A stretch of 38,580 nucleotides of DNA from positions 1 through 38,580 of IMG/VR virus record IMGVR_UViG_3300033134_000008; one strand, given 5' to 3'. Both the position numbers and the translations under genes were made by a program. Positions 25,131 through 32,997 of this stretch are shown in pieces. The first letter of the stretch is position 1; every line of letters starts with the position of its first letter. The notes beneath the pieces are model-generated. The model was not told the DNA's origin. It made no database searches and worked only from the letters and a program-made list of their open reading frames with translations. Origin of the DNA: a virus.

Positions 25131-25462
25131 TAAAATACGCCATATTCTTTAAGAATACCGTGATATAAATCCGTTACGATTTCTGCGCATTTCTCTGCTC
25201 TCAAAAGATCAATATTTTTTTTATTTTCTTCATTTGAGGAGACTTCTTTTTTTTCTGATCGATCAGTCAATGTACGAAAGCTTTCCGATCTTATCGCAAC
25301 CTCAAATAATTTAGTAAGCTCAACAAGCTTAACGTTAAATTTTTGCAACGCCGATAAATAGAGTTCTGATTTTTTATAAATATCATATCTTCTTTGTCCT
25401 TCAGGCGTAGACATATCAAATATCGCTTTATTTATACAAACTTCATGAACCGGTATCGCCAT
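25130..25462 (-). CDS. Unknown 110-residue protein
   Basis: The best start is ATG 25462, with AGGG 9 nt upstream; an earlier ATG at 25477 is possible. Both lie inside the end of the zinc-finger gene. The first part has VHEVCINKAIFDMSTPEGQRRYD; the rest is helical and charged. No family recognised. Confidence 0.62.
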   Translation of the reverse strand: MAIPVHEVCINKAIFDMSTPEGQRRYDIYKKSELYLSALQKFNVKLVELTKLFEVAIRSESFRTLTDRSEKKEVSSNEENKKNIDLLRAEKCAEIVTDLYHGILKEYGVF

Positions 25463-25766
25463 TTGTATCGCCCTCATATGAATTTGATCTGTTAAAATTA
25501 TCGAGTATATTAAAAGCCTGGTCAAATGTTTTTTTCATGTTTTTCTCAATAAATTCATGACATTGATTGCATGTTACATTTTTTCTGCTGTTTCTGAAAA
25601 AATCCCCGTTTGACTTAATATTTTTACAGTGAACGCACAGAGACGATCTTAACAAATTACAGTCGGCGCAAATTTTATGGTTTTTGCAATTCCAGAAAAA
25701 ATTGCGTTTATCTTTTTTCTCTAAGCACATTGAGCAAATTTTTAAAGACATTTCTCTTTCTGACAC
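25443..25766 (-). CDS. Zinc-ribbon protein
   Basis: A 107-residue protein from a GTG start at 25766 with AGGAG 7 nt upstream. Four CxxC pairs (CSMC, CADC, CVHC, CNQC) occur within the first 80 residues with spacing suited to two zinc sites. The C-terminal third is helical. Likely binds nucleic acid or protein; target unknown. It overlaps both neighbours. Confidence 0.7.
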   Translation of the reverse strand: MSEREMSLKICSMCLEKKDKRNFFWNCKNHKICADCNLLRSSLCVHCKNIKSNGDFFRNSRKNVTCNQCHEFIEKNMKKTFDQAFNILDNFNRSNSYEGDTNGDTGS

Positions 25767-25992
25767 AGGAAATCTCCTCTTGTTTATCTGAATACTTTAC
25801 CACAGTAAATAGAAAATTATGATGTAAAAGACTACAGTTTATATATTTGCTTTTATGAATTGATAATATTTCATATCCTAAATCAAGAAACGTCTCTAGC
25901 GGTAAATCGTTCCCATCTGATACAATATAGTACTTAGATATTATTTTTCCTTTTCGTTTGTTATAAAATATAAGTTTATCAAACTTTTCCAT
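25708..25992 (-). CDS. Unknown 94-residue protein
   Basis: Begins ATG 25992 inside the end of the VRR-NUC gene and ends inside the zinc-ribbon gene. Basic (FYNKRKGKIISKYYIVS) with a mixed alpha/beta pattern and a hydrophobic NFLFTVV strand. No family recognised. Overlaps on both sides suggest an operon member. Confidence 0.6.
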   Translation of the reverse strand: MEKFDKLIFYNKRKGKIISKYYIVSDGNDLPLETFLDLGYEILSIHKSKYINCSLLHHNFLFTVVKYSDKQEEISCVRKRNVFKNLLNVLREKR

Positions 25993-26428
25993 CTTTTTTT
26001 ATTCCCAAATAATCCTCAATAATCAATATTCCCTCATCAACGCTTCTAATGCAGGCGACCCTATATCCTCGGGAATTCATTAAAATTTTCCATCTTTCTT
26101 GCTCTTTGGACATTCTTCCTTTTGACGTTTTTATCTCTAACCAAAACCCGCTTTCTGTATAAATTACGCCGCGTTTATTCAGCCTCGCAATGGGAATCGC
26201 AAGAAAAAGATCGCTAACGCCCTTTTTAACGCCTTCTCTTTTAAGTCTCGAAGCCTCTTTTTTGTTTCTCCAGCCGCCGTTTGGTATGGCAATAAGAAAG
26301 TCGCCGACAAAATTAGCGCGATAATCATCTTCATAGCGACGCTCATATTCTTTATGCGAAGCCCACTCAACAATTGCCTGCTGTATTTGAGTTTCTGATG
26401 GTTTATATGCGCAAGATGATGATTTCAA
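25979..26428 (-). CDS. VRR-NUC domain nuclease
   Basis: A 149-residue protein with the PD-(D/E)XK-type VRR-NUC pattern: an N-terminal SETQIQQAIVEW helix, FLIAIPNGGWRN, KREGVKKGVSDLFLAIP (Asp acidic residue), GFWLEIKTSKGRMSKEQERW (E.K pair) and GYRVACIRSVDEGI. Phage VRR-NUC proteins act as DNA junction or repair nucleases. It sits in the same operon as Bet and the DNA methylase and overlaps its neighbours. Confidence 0.88.
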   Translation of the reverse strand: MKSSSCAYKPSETQIQQAIVEWASHKEYERRYEDDYRANFVGDFLIAIPNGGWRNKKEASRLKREGVKKGVSDLFLAIPIARLNKRGVIYTESGFWLEIKTSKGRMSKEQERWKILMNSRGYRVACIRSVDEGILIIEDYLGIKKDGKV

Positions 26429-27777
26429 GTTTCTTCTCCGGTCTCATATTCTTTTTCTGTTTTTTTAAAAGTCCATGCAATAGCTTCACGCGGTGTTTTT
26501 ATGTCAGGCGGGACACGTAAAAAATAATTCTTAAAGCTTCCGTCTGGCTCTCGCGTGCTGTTTATGACGCTTACCATAACTATTGGCTCATCTCCTTCAA
26601 TTTCTTTTCTATATAGAACTCTTTCTCTGCCGTGTATATCAAAATCTTTTGAAATTACATCTGCACCAGAATCCTTTAAATATCTTCCTCTTGAATCTCT
26701 ATCATATCTTTCTATCATCACCCTTCTTATTTCTGCGTTTTTTTCTTTTGTTATTAAGTCTATCGTTATTTTTTCTGGGTTTTTAATCACATATTCGGGA
26801 ACCCTAACGCCGTGAACAGCATATATAGACCATCCGTCAGGATACATAACTGCCGCATCTACCAAAGAGTGAAGCCTGCCAGTTTCGTCTCTTTTTAGAA
26901 TTGAATGCCTTTCTGATGCAAAGCATATATTTTTGTGAGGCAAAATCCATCCGCAATTTTTTGACAGCTCAATAAGTCCTCTAATTTTTTCTGTTTCAGA
27001 TTTCAAATTAAGCTCTTCTCTAAAAAAGCTGTAAAACGCCATAACCTCTGAATCATGCTGTCCATAACAAGAATCCCCGACGGAATCCCAGACGGAATCC
27101 CCGACGGAAGCCCAGACGGACTCCCCGACGGAATCCCAGACGGAATCCCAGACGGAATCCCAGACGGAATCCCAGACGGAATCCCTGACGGAATCCCTGA
27201 CGGAATCCCTGGCGGAATCCCTGACGGAATCCCTGACGGAATCCCTGGCGGAAGCCCAGACGGAAGCCCAGACGGAAGCCCTGACGGAAGCCCTGACGGA
27301 AGCCCCGACGGAATCCCTGACGGAAGCCCCGACGGAAGCCCAGACGGAAGCCCTGACGCAAGACCTGGCGGAAGCCCTGACGGAAGCCCTGACGGAATCC
27401 CCGACGGAATCCCAGACGGAAGCCCTGACGGAATCCCAGACGGACTCCCCGACGGAATCCCAGACGGAATCCCAGACGGAATCCCAGACGGAATCCCTGA
27501 CGGAAGCCCCGACGGAAGCCCTGACGGAATCCCAGACGGAAGCCAGGATATTTTCCTTAATGATAATTGCTCTCGTTAATCCCTGAGATAATGGAGAACC
27601 GCACCAAACTATTTTCTTTGGTGGACTTAACCCAGTAAGAACATAAGATTCATTAATCGCCGATTCCGCTTTTTTTCTGTCTGCAGGAAGCGTGCATAGT
27701 CCTATTTCCGTCCATTTTTTAACATATTCTGGAAATAATGCAATCTGTCTGTCCGTTAAATGCTCAATCTTGTACAT
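26425..27777 (-). CDS. DUF6745-like protein with 39 tetrapeptide repeats
   Basis: A 450-residue protein. The N-terminus (about 1-78) and the C-terminal 210 residues (PHKNICFASERHS, MYPDGWSIYAVHGVRVP, then IVMVSVINSTREPDGS) look like DUF6745, an uncharacterised phage and bacterial family. Between them, residues about 79-236 are 39 copies of a four-residue unit, (A/D/E)S(V/A)(W/R/G), ending CYGQHDSE. This is not the five-residue pentapeptide repeat. The copy number can be expected to vary. It overlaps its neighbours by 4 and 14 bp. Confidence 0.72.
   Translation of the reverse strand: MYKIEHLTDRQIALFPEYVKKWTEIGLCTLPADRKKAESAINESYVLTGLSPPKKIVWCGSPLSQGLTRAIIIKENILASVWDSVRASVGASVRDSVWDSVWDSVWDSVGESVWDSVRASVWDSVGDSVRASVRASARSCVRASVWASVGASVRDSVGASVRASVRASVWASVWASARDSVRDSVRDSARDSVRDSVRDSVWDSVWDSVWDSVWDSVGESVWASVGDSVWDSVGDSCYGQHDSEVMAFYSFFREELNLKSETEKIRGLIELSKNCGWILPHKNICFASERHSILKRDETGRLHSLVDAAVMYPDGWSIYAVHGVRVPEYVIKNPEKITIDLITKEKNAEIRRVMIERYDRDSRGRYLKDSGADVISKDFDIHGRERVLYRKEIEGDEPIVMVSVINSTREPDGSFKNYFLRVPPDIKTPREAIAWTFKKTEKEYETGEET
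27071..27544. repeat. 12-bp minisatellite encoding tetrapeptides
   Basis: Thirty-nine and a half units of 12 bp (plus-strand core GACGGAATCCC or GACGGAAGCCC, with variants). Units differ at a few positions that switch W, R, G and A/D. It is the largest tandem array in the window. It lies in frame inside the gene at 26425-27777. Plus-strand frames over it (GIPDG repeats) are shadows. Confidence 0.9.
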
Positions 27778-28078
27778 TTCTTATTCCTTCTGGAGAATAT
27801 TCTCTTTGTATTGTCACTTCATAGTTTCCCGCAGGTAAGAAAATTGAGGCGTGTTCTTGATGCTCAAGATTTGTTTGTTTTTTTATAATTAAAAATGTCT
27901 TATCTCCAATTTTAACCATTATAGCGTCTTTTGCATAAACAGAGTGAGAATGACCCGTCGATTCTCCATACGCAAGTATAACTCTTTCACCTGTTGGCGG
28001 AATTTCTTCATAATTTTCTATGTCAAAAAAAACAGGCTCCAATAAAACATCTCCTTGTCTGATAAGCTTAGATTTCAT
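27764..28078 (-). CDS. Conserved phage protein, unknown function
   Basis: A 104-residue protein, ATG 28078 with GGAG 9 nt upstream; an upstream TTG is weaker. Pattern LIRQGDVLLEPV, LAYGESTGHSHSVYA, LIIKKQTNLEHQEHASIFLPAGNYEVTIQREY is shared by small proteins I recall near DUF6745 genes in other genomes. The His-rich HEH..H pattern hints at metal binding. Mechanism unknown. Confidence 0.68.
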   Translation of the reverse strand: MKSKLIRQGDVLLEPVFFDIENYEEIPPTGERVILAYGESTGHSHSVYAKDAIMVKIGDKTFLIIKKQTNLEHQEHASIFLPAGNYEVTIQREYSPEGIRNVQD

Positions 28079-28119
28079 AATACAGTTCTCCAATCGTTAC
28101 GTTTTAAAAAAATAAAAAA

Positions 28120-28380
28120 TCATAAATAATCATCGTAATCAATATCTTCAGAAATATCCATTGCGATCTCGTTAAGCCATGCGGCAATAAAACATAAATC
28201 TGCTGCAGTTAGTCCAGCATGTGCCTTACGCCATATTCCAGAACAATCCTTGCTTAGGTATAAAAATTTAACAGTTTTTTCTTCTTGTATGTTTTTAATA
28301 ACTGATTTTGAAATTTCTATTTTTTTATCTAAAAATTCCTGATTAATTTTAACAATTTTAATATTATTTTTTTTGTTCAT
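28120..28380 (-). CDS. Unknown 86-residue protein
   Basis: Basic N-terminus (KKNNIKIVKINQEF), then a helical part and an acidic end (DISEDIDYDDYL). Its ATG overlaps the stop of the upstream gene (ATGA). No family recognised. Confidence 0.6.
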   Translation of the reverse strand: MNKKNNIKIVKINQEFLDKKIEISKSVIKNIQEEKTVKFLYLSKDCSGIWRKAHAGLTAADLCFIAAWLNEIAMDISEDIDYDDYL

Positions 28381-28544
28381 GCCGATTTCTCAAGCTTCTT
28401 GATTATTTTTTCAAGAGTTTCTATATGCTCATCATAAAAATTTTTATCTATTTTTGTATTCTCAGAAATTAAAATCTGCTTCTCAACCATAAAGTATAGG
28501 AGAATCCCCCTTAACCCCAGAATATCTTTTTTTGACAGTTTCAT
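28377..28544 (-). CDS. Unknown 55-residue protein
   Basis: ATG 28544 overlaps the upstream stop, and TGA 28377-28379 overlaps the next ATG, so it fits the operon exactly. Hydrophobic first half (ILGLRGILLYFMVEK) and a charged coiled-coil-like end (ETLEKIIKKLEK). Function unknown. Confidence 0.6.
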   Translation of the reverse strand: MKLSKKDILGLRGILLYFMVEKQILISENTKIDKNFYDEHIETLEKIIKKLEKSA

Positions 28545-29155
28545 TTCTTTTCGTCCATTTTTTCATGAAGCTCAATCATTAACTTAAGGGTTTCTGATGT
28601 TATTTTCTGAAGAACCTCCTGAAGCATTTCGATGTTTTCGAGACGGCCTGATATTTTTTTGTATTGAATTTCTTCATCAGAAACGATATGTTCAATTTCC
28701 TCATCGCACCAAGCGCAACGATTAAACATATCCGGCAAAATTCCCTCTCTATAATATTTAAAAGATTTTCCGCAAGATGTTTTAGCTATTTTATAGTCTG
28801 TGGCGCACGAATGGAAAAAGCATCTTATCCATTTGCACGTCTTGTTTTTATCTACCTCTTTTGGATTTTCCAATAATTTTTTCTCTTCTTCCTCTATTTC
28901 TATTTTCAAAAATTCATAACATGCAAATACTTTGCTTCCGAGCGTCAATCCTCTAATAAAAAAATCCAACTCATAAATATGATAAAATGTTTCATTTTCT
29001 TTATTATGGATAACGTACACGCAAAAATCTTCATCATTGACGCATTCCATACTATTTTTATCAATACCTAATTTTGTAATCTTTTTTTCTATTTCTTTTC
29101 GTTGTTCTGGCGAAACAATAATAATAAACATTTCCGGCAATTCCGATAACTTCAT
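28541..29155 (-). CDS. Unknown protein with zinc-ribbon-like C-terminal half
   Basis: A 204-residue protein. Residues about 105-155 hold Cys pairs (CKWIRC, CGKSF, CAWCDEEI) with a W...CG...C.WC pattern similar to the protein at 30265-30474. The last 40 residues are a helix (LENIEMLQEVLQKITS). No full family recognised. Confidence 0.6.
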   Translation of the reverse strand: MKLSELPEMFIIIVSPEQRKEIEKKITKLGIDKNSMECVNDEDFCVYVIHNKENETFYHIYELDFFIRGLTLGSKVFACYEFLKIEIEEEEKKLLENPKEVDKNKTCKWIRCFFHSCATDYKIAKTSCGKSFKYYREGILPDMFNRCAWCDEEIEHIVSDEEIQYKKISGRLENIEMLQEVLQKITSETLKLMIELHEKMDEKK

Positions 29156-29158
29156 ATT

Positions 29159-29410
29159 TCAATCCTCATCAGAGTCAATATCTTTGTCAATTTCAGAATA
29201 ACTATCATCGTAAAATTCATCTCTCATTGATGTTTTAAAGTATTTACGACATTCAAATTTTTCTCCATAATAGGCGCACATTTTACCCTTCTCTATTGTT
29301 TTGATTGTTTTTGGCTTATCTGAATTTATACATAGAGATGTAATGCAAACGCAAATCACGCACGCAAAAATTATCGCTATGTAATCAAGCGGAAATTTAT
29401 CAAATTTCAT
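29159..29410 (-). CDS. Small membrane protein
   Basis: An 83-residue protein with one predicted transmembrane segment (about 9-27, YIAIIFACVICVCITSL) and an acidic tail (EIDKDIDSDED). First of three membrane proteins in a row. Function unknown. Confidence 0.62.
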   Translation of the reverse strand: MKFDKFPLDYIAIIFACVICVCITSLCINSDKPKTIKTIEKGKMCAYYGEKFECRKYFKTSMRDEFYDDSYSEIDKDIDSDED

Positions 29411-29619
29411 TAATCATGCTCCTGAGCGCAGGTTACCGGTTTTGCATTTTTATCGACTTCTAATGTATAATAAATGCCGTATCCTTCATGGTTGTATAAA
29501 TACAAGACTTCATGACGGCATGTTTCGTCGGGGTTCATCGACACAGAGTGATTTGTGCTAAGTCTAATGAATGAATAAGCCACAAGAACCACTAAAAAAA
29601 TTATAAAAAAATCCTTCAC
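29410..29619 (-). CDS. Small membrane protein
   Basis: A 69-residue protein from GTG 29619, which overlaps the previous stop (GTGA); a longer GTG start at 29640 is less likely. One transmembrane segment near the start (FFIIFLVVLVAYSFIRL) and a soluble tail with CRHEVLYLYNHEG. Function unknown. Confidence 0.58.
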   Translation of the reverse strand: MKDFFIIFLVVLVAYSFIRLSTNHSVSMNPDETCRHEVLYLYNHEGYGIYYTLEVDKNAKPVTCAQEHD

Positions 29620-29801
29620 TCCATCTCTCCAAAAACGCACAATAAAAAAAACATTACTGAAAACCCTACGAAAACAGAAATAAAAAAAGACTCAAATATT
29701 CCGCAGTTCTCATAAAGATAAGACATTGCGCCGATAAGTACAGAAAGAAAAAAAGAAGCAACCGATAATATCGCCAAGGTTCTATCTACAATCAGTTTCA
29801 T
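29616..29801 (-). CDS. Small membrane protein
   Basis: A 61-residue protein with two predicted transmembrane segments (about 9-30 and 38-58, SVFVGFSVMFFLLCVF) and almost no soluble part. Starts inside the end of the DNA methylase gene. Possible inner-membrane effector such as an exclusion protein, but nothing direct. Confidence 0.58.
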   Translation of the reverse strand: MKLIVDRTLAILSVASFFLSVLIGAMSYLYENCGIFESFFISVFVGFSVMFFLLCVFGEME

Positions 29802-30244
29802 ATTCCCTCCTTTTTATGATCATAAGTAATTGGGTTGTAAATAACAATCATCGAAGGAAACGGCGCGCTATTTTTTGATTCGCTAAATTTAAGTCTTCCC
29901 TTTAAAAATCTAATCTCAAAATATTCTTTTTTATAAATAAGATAATGAAACATTTTTGTATCAGTTATTGCAAGCAACAAAAATACAGTAGGAATTTTAT
30001 TTTTGATACTGAATTCAATAAATTTTCTTTGCGAAGAATATGGCGGATTGCAGAAAGCAAAGCCATCAAATTCAGGGATAAATTCGCAATCCTCAATATC
30101 TTCTATAAACAAATCGCATTTAGAATTTTTATTAGTCGCGCCAATATCCAAATTAAAGCTAAATTCTCTGGAAAGACAATCAAATAACTCCTGAGGCGTT
30201 TCCCAATCATCTTTTTCGTGAGAATATATTGATTTGTTAAGCAT
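29798..30244 (-). CDS. DNA adenine methyltransferase (phage Dam-like)
   Basis: A 148-residue protein with the pattern of phage N6-adenine methylases: DDWETPQELFDCLSREF at the start, LDIGATN, and NPPY at 66-69 (catalytic (D/N)PPY motif), then AITDTKMFHYL and RFLKGRLKF ... APFPSM. It methylates adenine in a target sequence, often to evade restriction. It lies in the early minus operon. Confidence 0.87.
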   Translation of the reverse strand: MLNKSIYSHEKDDWETPQELFDCLSREFSFNLDIGATNKNSKCDLFIEDIEDCEFIPEFDGFAFCNPPYSSQRKFIEFSIKNKIPTVFLLLAITDTKMFHYLIYKKEYFEIRFLKGRLKFSESKNSAPFPSMIVIYNPITYDHKKEGI

Positions 30245-30264
30245 TTTAAAACTCCGTTAAAATA

Positions 30265-30474
30265 TTAATCGTAATATCTATGATTGCATTCTTTAATTTC
30301 ATTTCTGTATTCTTCAATTTGCTTTCCGCAATAAGGGCAATGTTTGAAAAGATTAAATTTAATATCTCCTTCGGTAAACATATATGTCGTTCCGCACAAA
30401 GTTAAATAATATTCATCATCAAAAGAATTATAGCTTTTTACCCACTCGCATGTTTCAATTGAATTTACATCCAT
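30265..30474 (-). CDS. Small zinc-ribbon protein
   Basis: A 69-residue protein; the start is probably ATG 30474, with GAGG upstream, rather than the longer frame. Pattern C.W...(YYLTLCG)...KHCPYCGKQIEE gives two pairs of likely zinc ligands. Similar to the C-terminal part of the protein at 28541-29155. Role unknown. Confidence 0.62.
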   Translation of the reverse strand: MDVNSIETCEWVKSYNSFDDEYYLTLCGTTYMFTEGDIKFNLFKHCPYCGKQIEEYRNEIKECNHRYYD

Positions 30475-30503
30475 TATTTCTTTCCTCTTCAAAAAATTCT
30501 GGA

Positions 30504-30550
30504 GCGGCGCACTCATTTACGATTAAGCAGAGGCTGAATGAATGCGCCGC
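30504..30550. other. 14-bp inverted repeat
   Basis: Arms 30504-30517 (GCGGCGCACTCATT) and 30537-30550 pair with one mismatch around a 19-nt loop. It lies just outside the IS right-end copy, between small genes. It could be a terminator or a processing site, but no strong T-run follows. Confidence 0.45.
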
Positions 30551-30592
30551 ATATTTAACTGTCAAACCCAAAGATTATTCTAAAGTCAGTAA

Positions 30593-30665
30593 TTGACATC
30601 CTCCTCCGCCTAAAGTCGGAGGATTCCTACGGTGTTCAGGCAAAAGCAGCCTGACTCACTTCAGT
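30593..30665 (-). mobile_element. 73-bp inverted copy of the IS right end
   Basis: The reverse complement of 23654-23726, identical over all 73 bases by eye, with unrelated flanks. It ends at the same TCAA. No left end or body accompanies it. It cuts off a small frame at 30656-30685 (next entry). Confidence 0.85.
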
Positions 30666-30685
30666 TCAGTGATTTTATTTTCCAT
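30656..30685 (-). pseudogene. Interrupted small frame next to the IS end
   Basis: Behind GGAGG, ATG 30685 starts a short frame (about seven codons) which then runs into the IS right-end copy and stops at its first TGA. A strong ribosome-binding site for a ten-codon frame suggests the original gene was broken by the insertion. It overlaps the end of the 30675 gene. Confidence 0.4.
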
Positions 30686-30980
30686 TGTTATCCTCCTTTA
30701 ATCCTGAAATAAACTCATTTAATATTTGATTAAATATAAACCCAGCACGTTCAGAAAATTCTATTTTTTCTGATTCAATGTCCATACAATTAACAATGTG
30801 GCACAATAAAGTAAAATAACATTTGTTTAATGAATCAAGCATAATTGAAACAGAAGCAATAAAATTCCCATCAATCGATTTATCATCAATAAATTTTGCG
30901 AACACTTTAATAAGATTATTTGAAAGTTCGTCTGATTTTTTAAACACACTGTCAGTGTCAGTTAGATTAATGTCAATCAT
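30675..30980 (-). CDS. Unknown 101-residue protein
   Basis: Acidic helical protein (KSDELSNNLIKVFAKFIDD, then KIEFSERAGFIFNQILNEF), ATG 30980 with GGAG upstream, overlapping the Gp157-like gene by 8 bp. No family recognised. The operon context suggests an accessory to recombination or replication. Confidence 0.62.
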   Translation of the reverse strand: MIDINLTDTDSVFKKSDELSNNLIKVFAKFIDDKSIDGNFIASVSIMLDSLNKCYFTLLCHIVNCMDIESEKIEFSERAGFIFNQILNEFISGLKEDNNGK

Positions 30981-31497
30981 TTTTATTCTCCAATCTTCTT
31001 CTCCCTGTGCATGTTATTTTTAACGCCTTATTTTCCTTAAGATAAATTCCTTCAATTACCCTTCCATTTTTTATATCATTCTTTAATCTTTGGTTATCAA
31101 GAACAAGCTCCACCTTCTCGGTATAGTATTCTGTCGGGATGTTTAGCTCATCTTCTTTTATTAAAGTTGGCGTAGTATTCGTTAAATATATATCAAAAAA
31201 TGGGCAGCTTATTTTATTTATTGAGCAAGCAATCATATTATCTTTAAGATAATTTCTGTAATTTTCGTGTTCTTGCTTATACGACTTTATTCTCGACTCT
31301 ATATTAGACTTATGCTCTTGAAGCGATAAAATGTCTTGCTCAAGATTCTTGATATACGCAACTATATTTTTTGCCTTTTCATCAAAAGACTTTTCTATAG
31401 GCTCCATAGTATTTTTTATAGTGTCAGAATCGAATCCCTGCTTGCTTATTTCGTCAAATACAGACAGATATTCCTGTGTTATTTCATAAAGCTTCAT
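30973..31497 (-). CDS. Gp157-like protein (siphovirus Gp157 family)
   Basis: A 174-residue protein with a long central coiled coil ([20 protein letters not shown]) and a C-terminal conserved part ([40 protein letters not shown]) that matches the Gp157 family, often next to Bet/RecT in phages. Exact mechanism is unclear; a role in recombination or resistance to host defence has been proposed for the family. It overlaps Bet by 4 bp. Confidence 0.8.
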   Translation of the reverse strand: MKLYEITQEYLSVFDEISKQGFDSDTIKNTMEPIEKSFDEKAKNIVAYIKNLEQDILSLQEHKSNIESRIKSYKQEHENYRNYLKDNMIACSINKISCPFFDIYLTNTTPTLIKEDELNIPTEYYTEKVELVLDNQRLKNDIKNGRVIEGIYLKENKALKITCTGRRRLENKND

Positions 31498-32375
31498 TGT
31501 TGTCCTCCTTTGTTTTCTATGAGATGAGATTTTAAAGACTCTTTTATCATATCTTTAAGATTTGTCATATTTTCCTCGAGAGTATTGTTTCCAGAAGTTC
31601 TTGCAAACGCTATAGCGTTTTTATATCTTATTTTAAGCTCATCAAGCGTTGATGCTGTTTCTATAAATTCAAGGTGCATCTTTGACATTTCATCATTATC
31701 TAATTTTATGTTTTTATATGCGTCAGATGATTTCTGCTCAGAAATGATGACGTTTTCCGCCTGACCCATTTCTTCATCTGTATAAATTCCAGACATCTCA
31801 TTCGGGAAAGCTTTTCGAAGCGCCTGCGCTTCTGCGCACTTTGCAAGCATTACATCCGGCATTGTTGACCATATATTTGTTGGTGTTCCGTCAGATTTTT
31901 TCTGCACGAAAGAATCGTATCTTGCGATTCCGATCACGGCATCTTTAAATCCTTCACGATAAACTCCCGTTTTTGCAGCAGCCGGCGGAGTCTTTTTAAG
32001 CCACACGTCTCGCCATATTCCGTCAACGTCACACCACTGCGGGGATGTTTGTCCCAGATACTTTCCGGTTCTATCTGCTATCAAACGCAACCCGTCAATC
32101 CCAACCTGATGAGACATCTTCTCTATCCACTTATCGCCTTCCTTCGATTTTCTTTTGACTGCATGAATCTGTCTGAGAAAAGGATCAAGCCCCGTCCTTT
32201 TGCATTGCTGAATAAATAGCATTAGCTCATCGTCTGTCGAGCCTACGCAGATAGTTTTTTTGATAAGATCAACCTGCTCAGCCGTGAAATTATTTGATAT
32301 TGAGTTCATCTGATTTTCTGAGCTAGTACCATCGCGTAGATTTAATGAATTTGGACTTATAACCTGATTTGACAT
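31494..32375 (-). CDS. bet: Bet/RecT single-strand annealing protein
   Basis: A 293-residue protein with the lambda-Bet pattern: [85 protein letters not shown]. It anneals single-stranded DNA during phage recombination and replication. Usually paired with an exonuclease; none of the RecE/Exo type is obvious here, though the VRR-NUC gene may help. Confidence 0.92.
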   Translation of the reverse strand: MSNQVISPNSLNLRDGTSSENQMNSISNNFTAEQVDLIKKTICVGSTDDELMLFIQQCKRTGLDPFLRQIHAVKRKSKEGDKWIEKMSHQVGIDGLRLIADRTGKYLGQTSPQWCDVDGIWRDVWLKKTPPAAAKTGVYREGFKDAVIGIARYDSFVQKKSDGTPTNIWSTMPDVMLAKCAEAQALRKAFPNEMSGIYTDEEMGQAENVIISEQKSSDAYKNIKLDNDEMSKMHLEFIETASTLDELKIRYKNAIAFARTSGNNTLEENMTNLKDMIKESLKSHLIENKGGQQ

Positions 32376-32376
32376 T

Positions 32377-32568
32377 TTAAAATCCTCCTTTTACAGGCTT
32401 ACAAAATCTGCTCTCAGAATTTAGAATCTTTAGGTTATCGACATATCTTTCCCACACGCGATTTATTTTTTCTTTATCGCTTATTTCTTTCAGAGAAACG
32501 GTTTCTCTCGCTGCGTTCACAATCCAGTCCTGACCGCACTTTGAGGCGTAATCTTGCATGATAAACAT
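32377..32568 (-). CDS. Unknown 63-residue protein
   Basis: Begins ATG 32568, 2 bp after the CsrA stop, with GAGGGAG upstream, and ends just ahead of Bet. Helical ([23 protein letters not shown]). No family recognised; the tight spacing supports translation. Confidence 0.65.
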   Translation of the reverse strand: MFIMQDYASKCGQDWIVNAARETVSLKEISDKEKINRVWERYVDNLKILNSESRFCKPVKGGF

Positions 32569-32570
32569 AT

Positions 32571-32807
32571 TTACTCTCCCTCATCTATAATATCTGGATG
32601 CTGATCTATCTCTGTAAGTTTAGAAACTTCCTCGCTTATTTGTCTTTCCTTAAGAATTCTTTTGTATATTTCCTCTCTGTGTATTGTTATATCTTTTGGC
32701 GCAGTAATGCCGAGTCTGGCCTTATTTCCCTTTACGCCTAAAATCACAACAGAGACATCATCCCCTATAATCATAACTTCACCAACACGTCTCGTTAAAA
32801 TAAGCAT
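32571..32807 (-). CDS. csrA: CsrA-family carbon storage regulator
   Basis: A 78-residue protein; the canonical start [10 protein letters not shown] is ATG 32807, with AGGGAG 8 nt upstream, better than an ATG two codons earlier. RNA-binding residues L4 and R44 are both present, as are ITVHR-like [12 protein letters not shown] and the final extension. CsrA dimers bind GGA motifs and block or stabilise mRNAs. A phage copy could alter host metabolism or virulence control, or regulate phage transcripts. Confidence 0.93.
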   Translation of the reverse strand: MLILTRRVGEVMIIGDDVSVVILGVKGNKARLGITAPKDITIHREEIYKRILKERQISEEVSKLTEIDQHPDIIDEGE

Positions 32808-32826
32808 TTCCATGGCTCCCTAAAAG

Positions 32827-32997
32827 TTAAATAATGATCCCGTTTTCAAATTTAAAATCTTCTAACGCCGCCTCTCTTATTTCTTTTTCGCACTTGTCGC
32901 AAAAATTAACGCTAAATATATTTCCTGCCCGATCCTTTCTTCTTGCTATAAGCTCATTTCCGCAATGTGCGCACTCAAGAAAAAATTCAAGTTCCAT
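32827..32997 (-). CDS. Small zinc-ribbon protein
   Basis: A 56-residue protein from ATG 32997, with AAGGAG 8 nt upstream. Contains CAHCGNEL and FCDKCEKEI, two CxxC pairs 23 residues apart, so one zinc site. Overlaps the next zinc protein gene. Function unknown. Confidence 0.65.
   Translation of the reverse strand: MELEFFLECAHCGNELIARRKDRAGNIFSVNFCDKCEKEIREAALEDFKFENGIII

Noticed and set aside
27071-27544. CRISPR array
   Set aside because: Units are 12 bp and back to back with no spacers, and lie in frame inside a gene.
27055-27579. Plus-strand 174-codon frame of GIPDG/GSPDG units
   Set aside because: It is a frame shadow of the 12-bp array within the minus-strand gene, which has conserved non-repeat ends and fits the operon.
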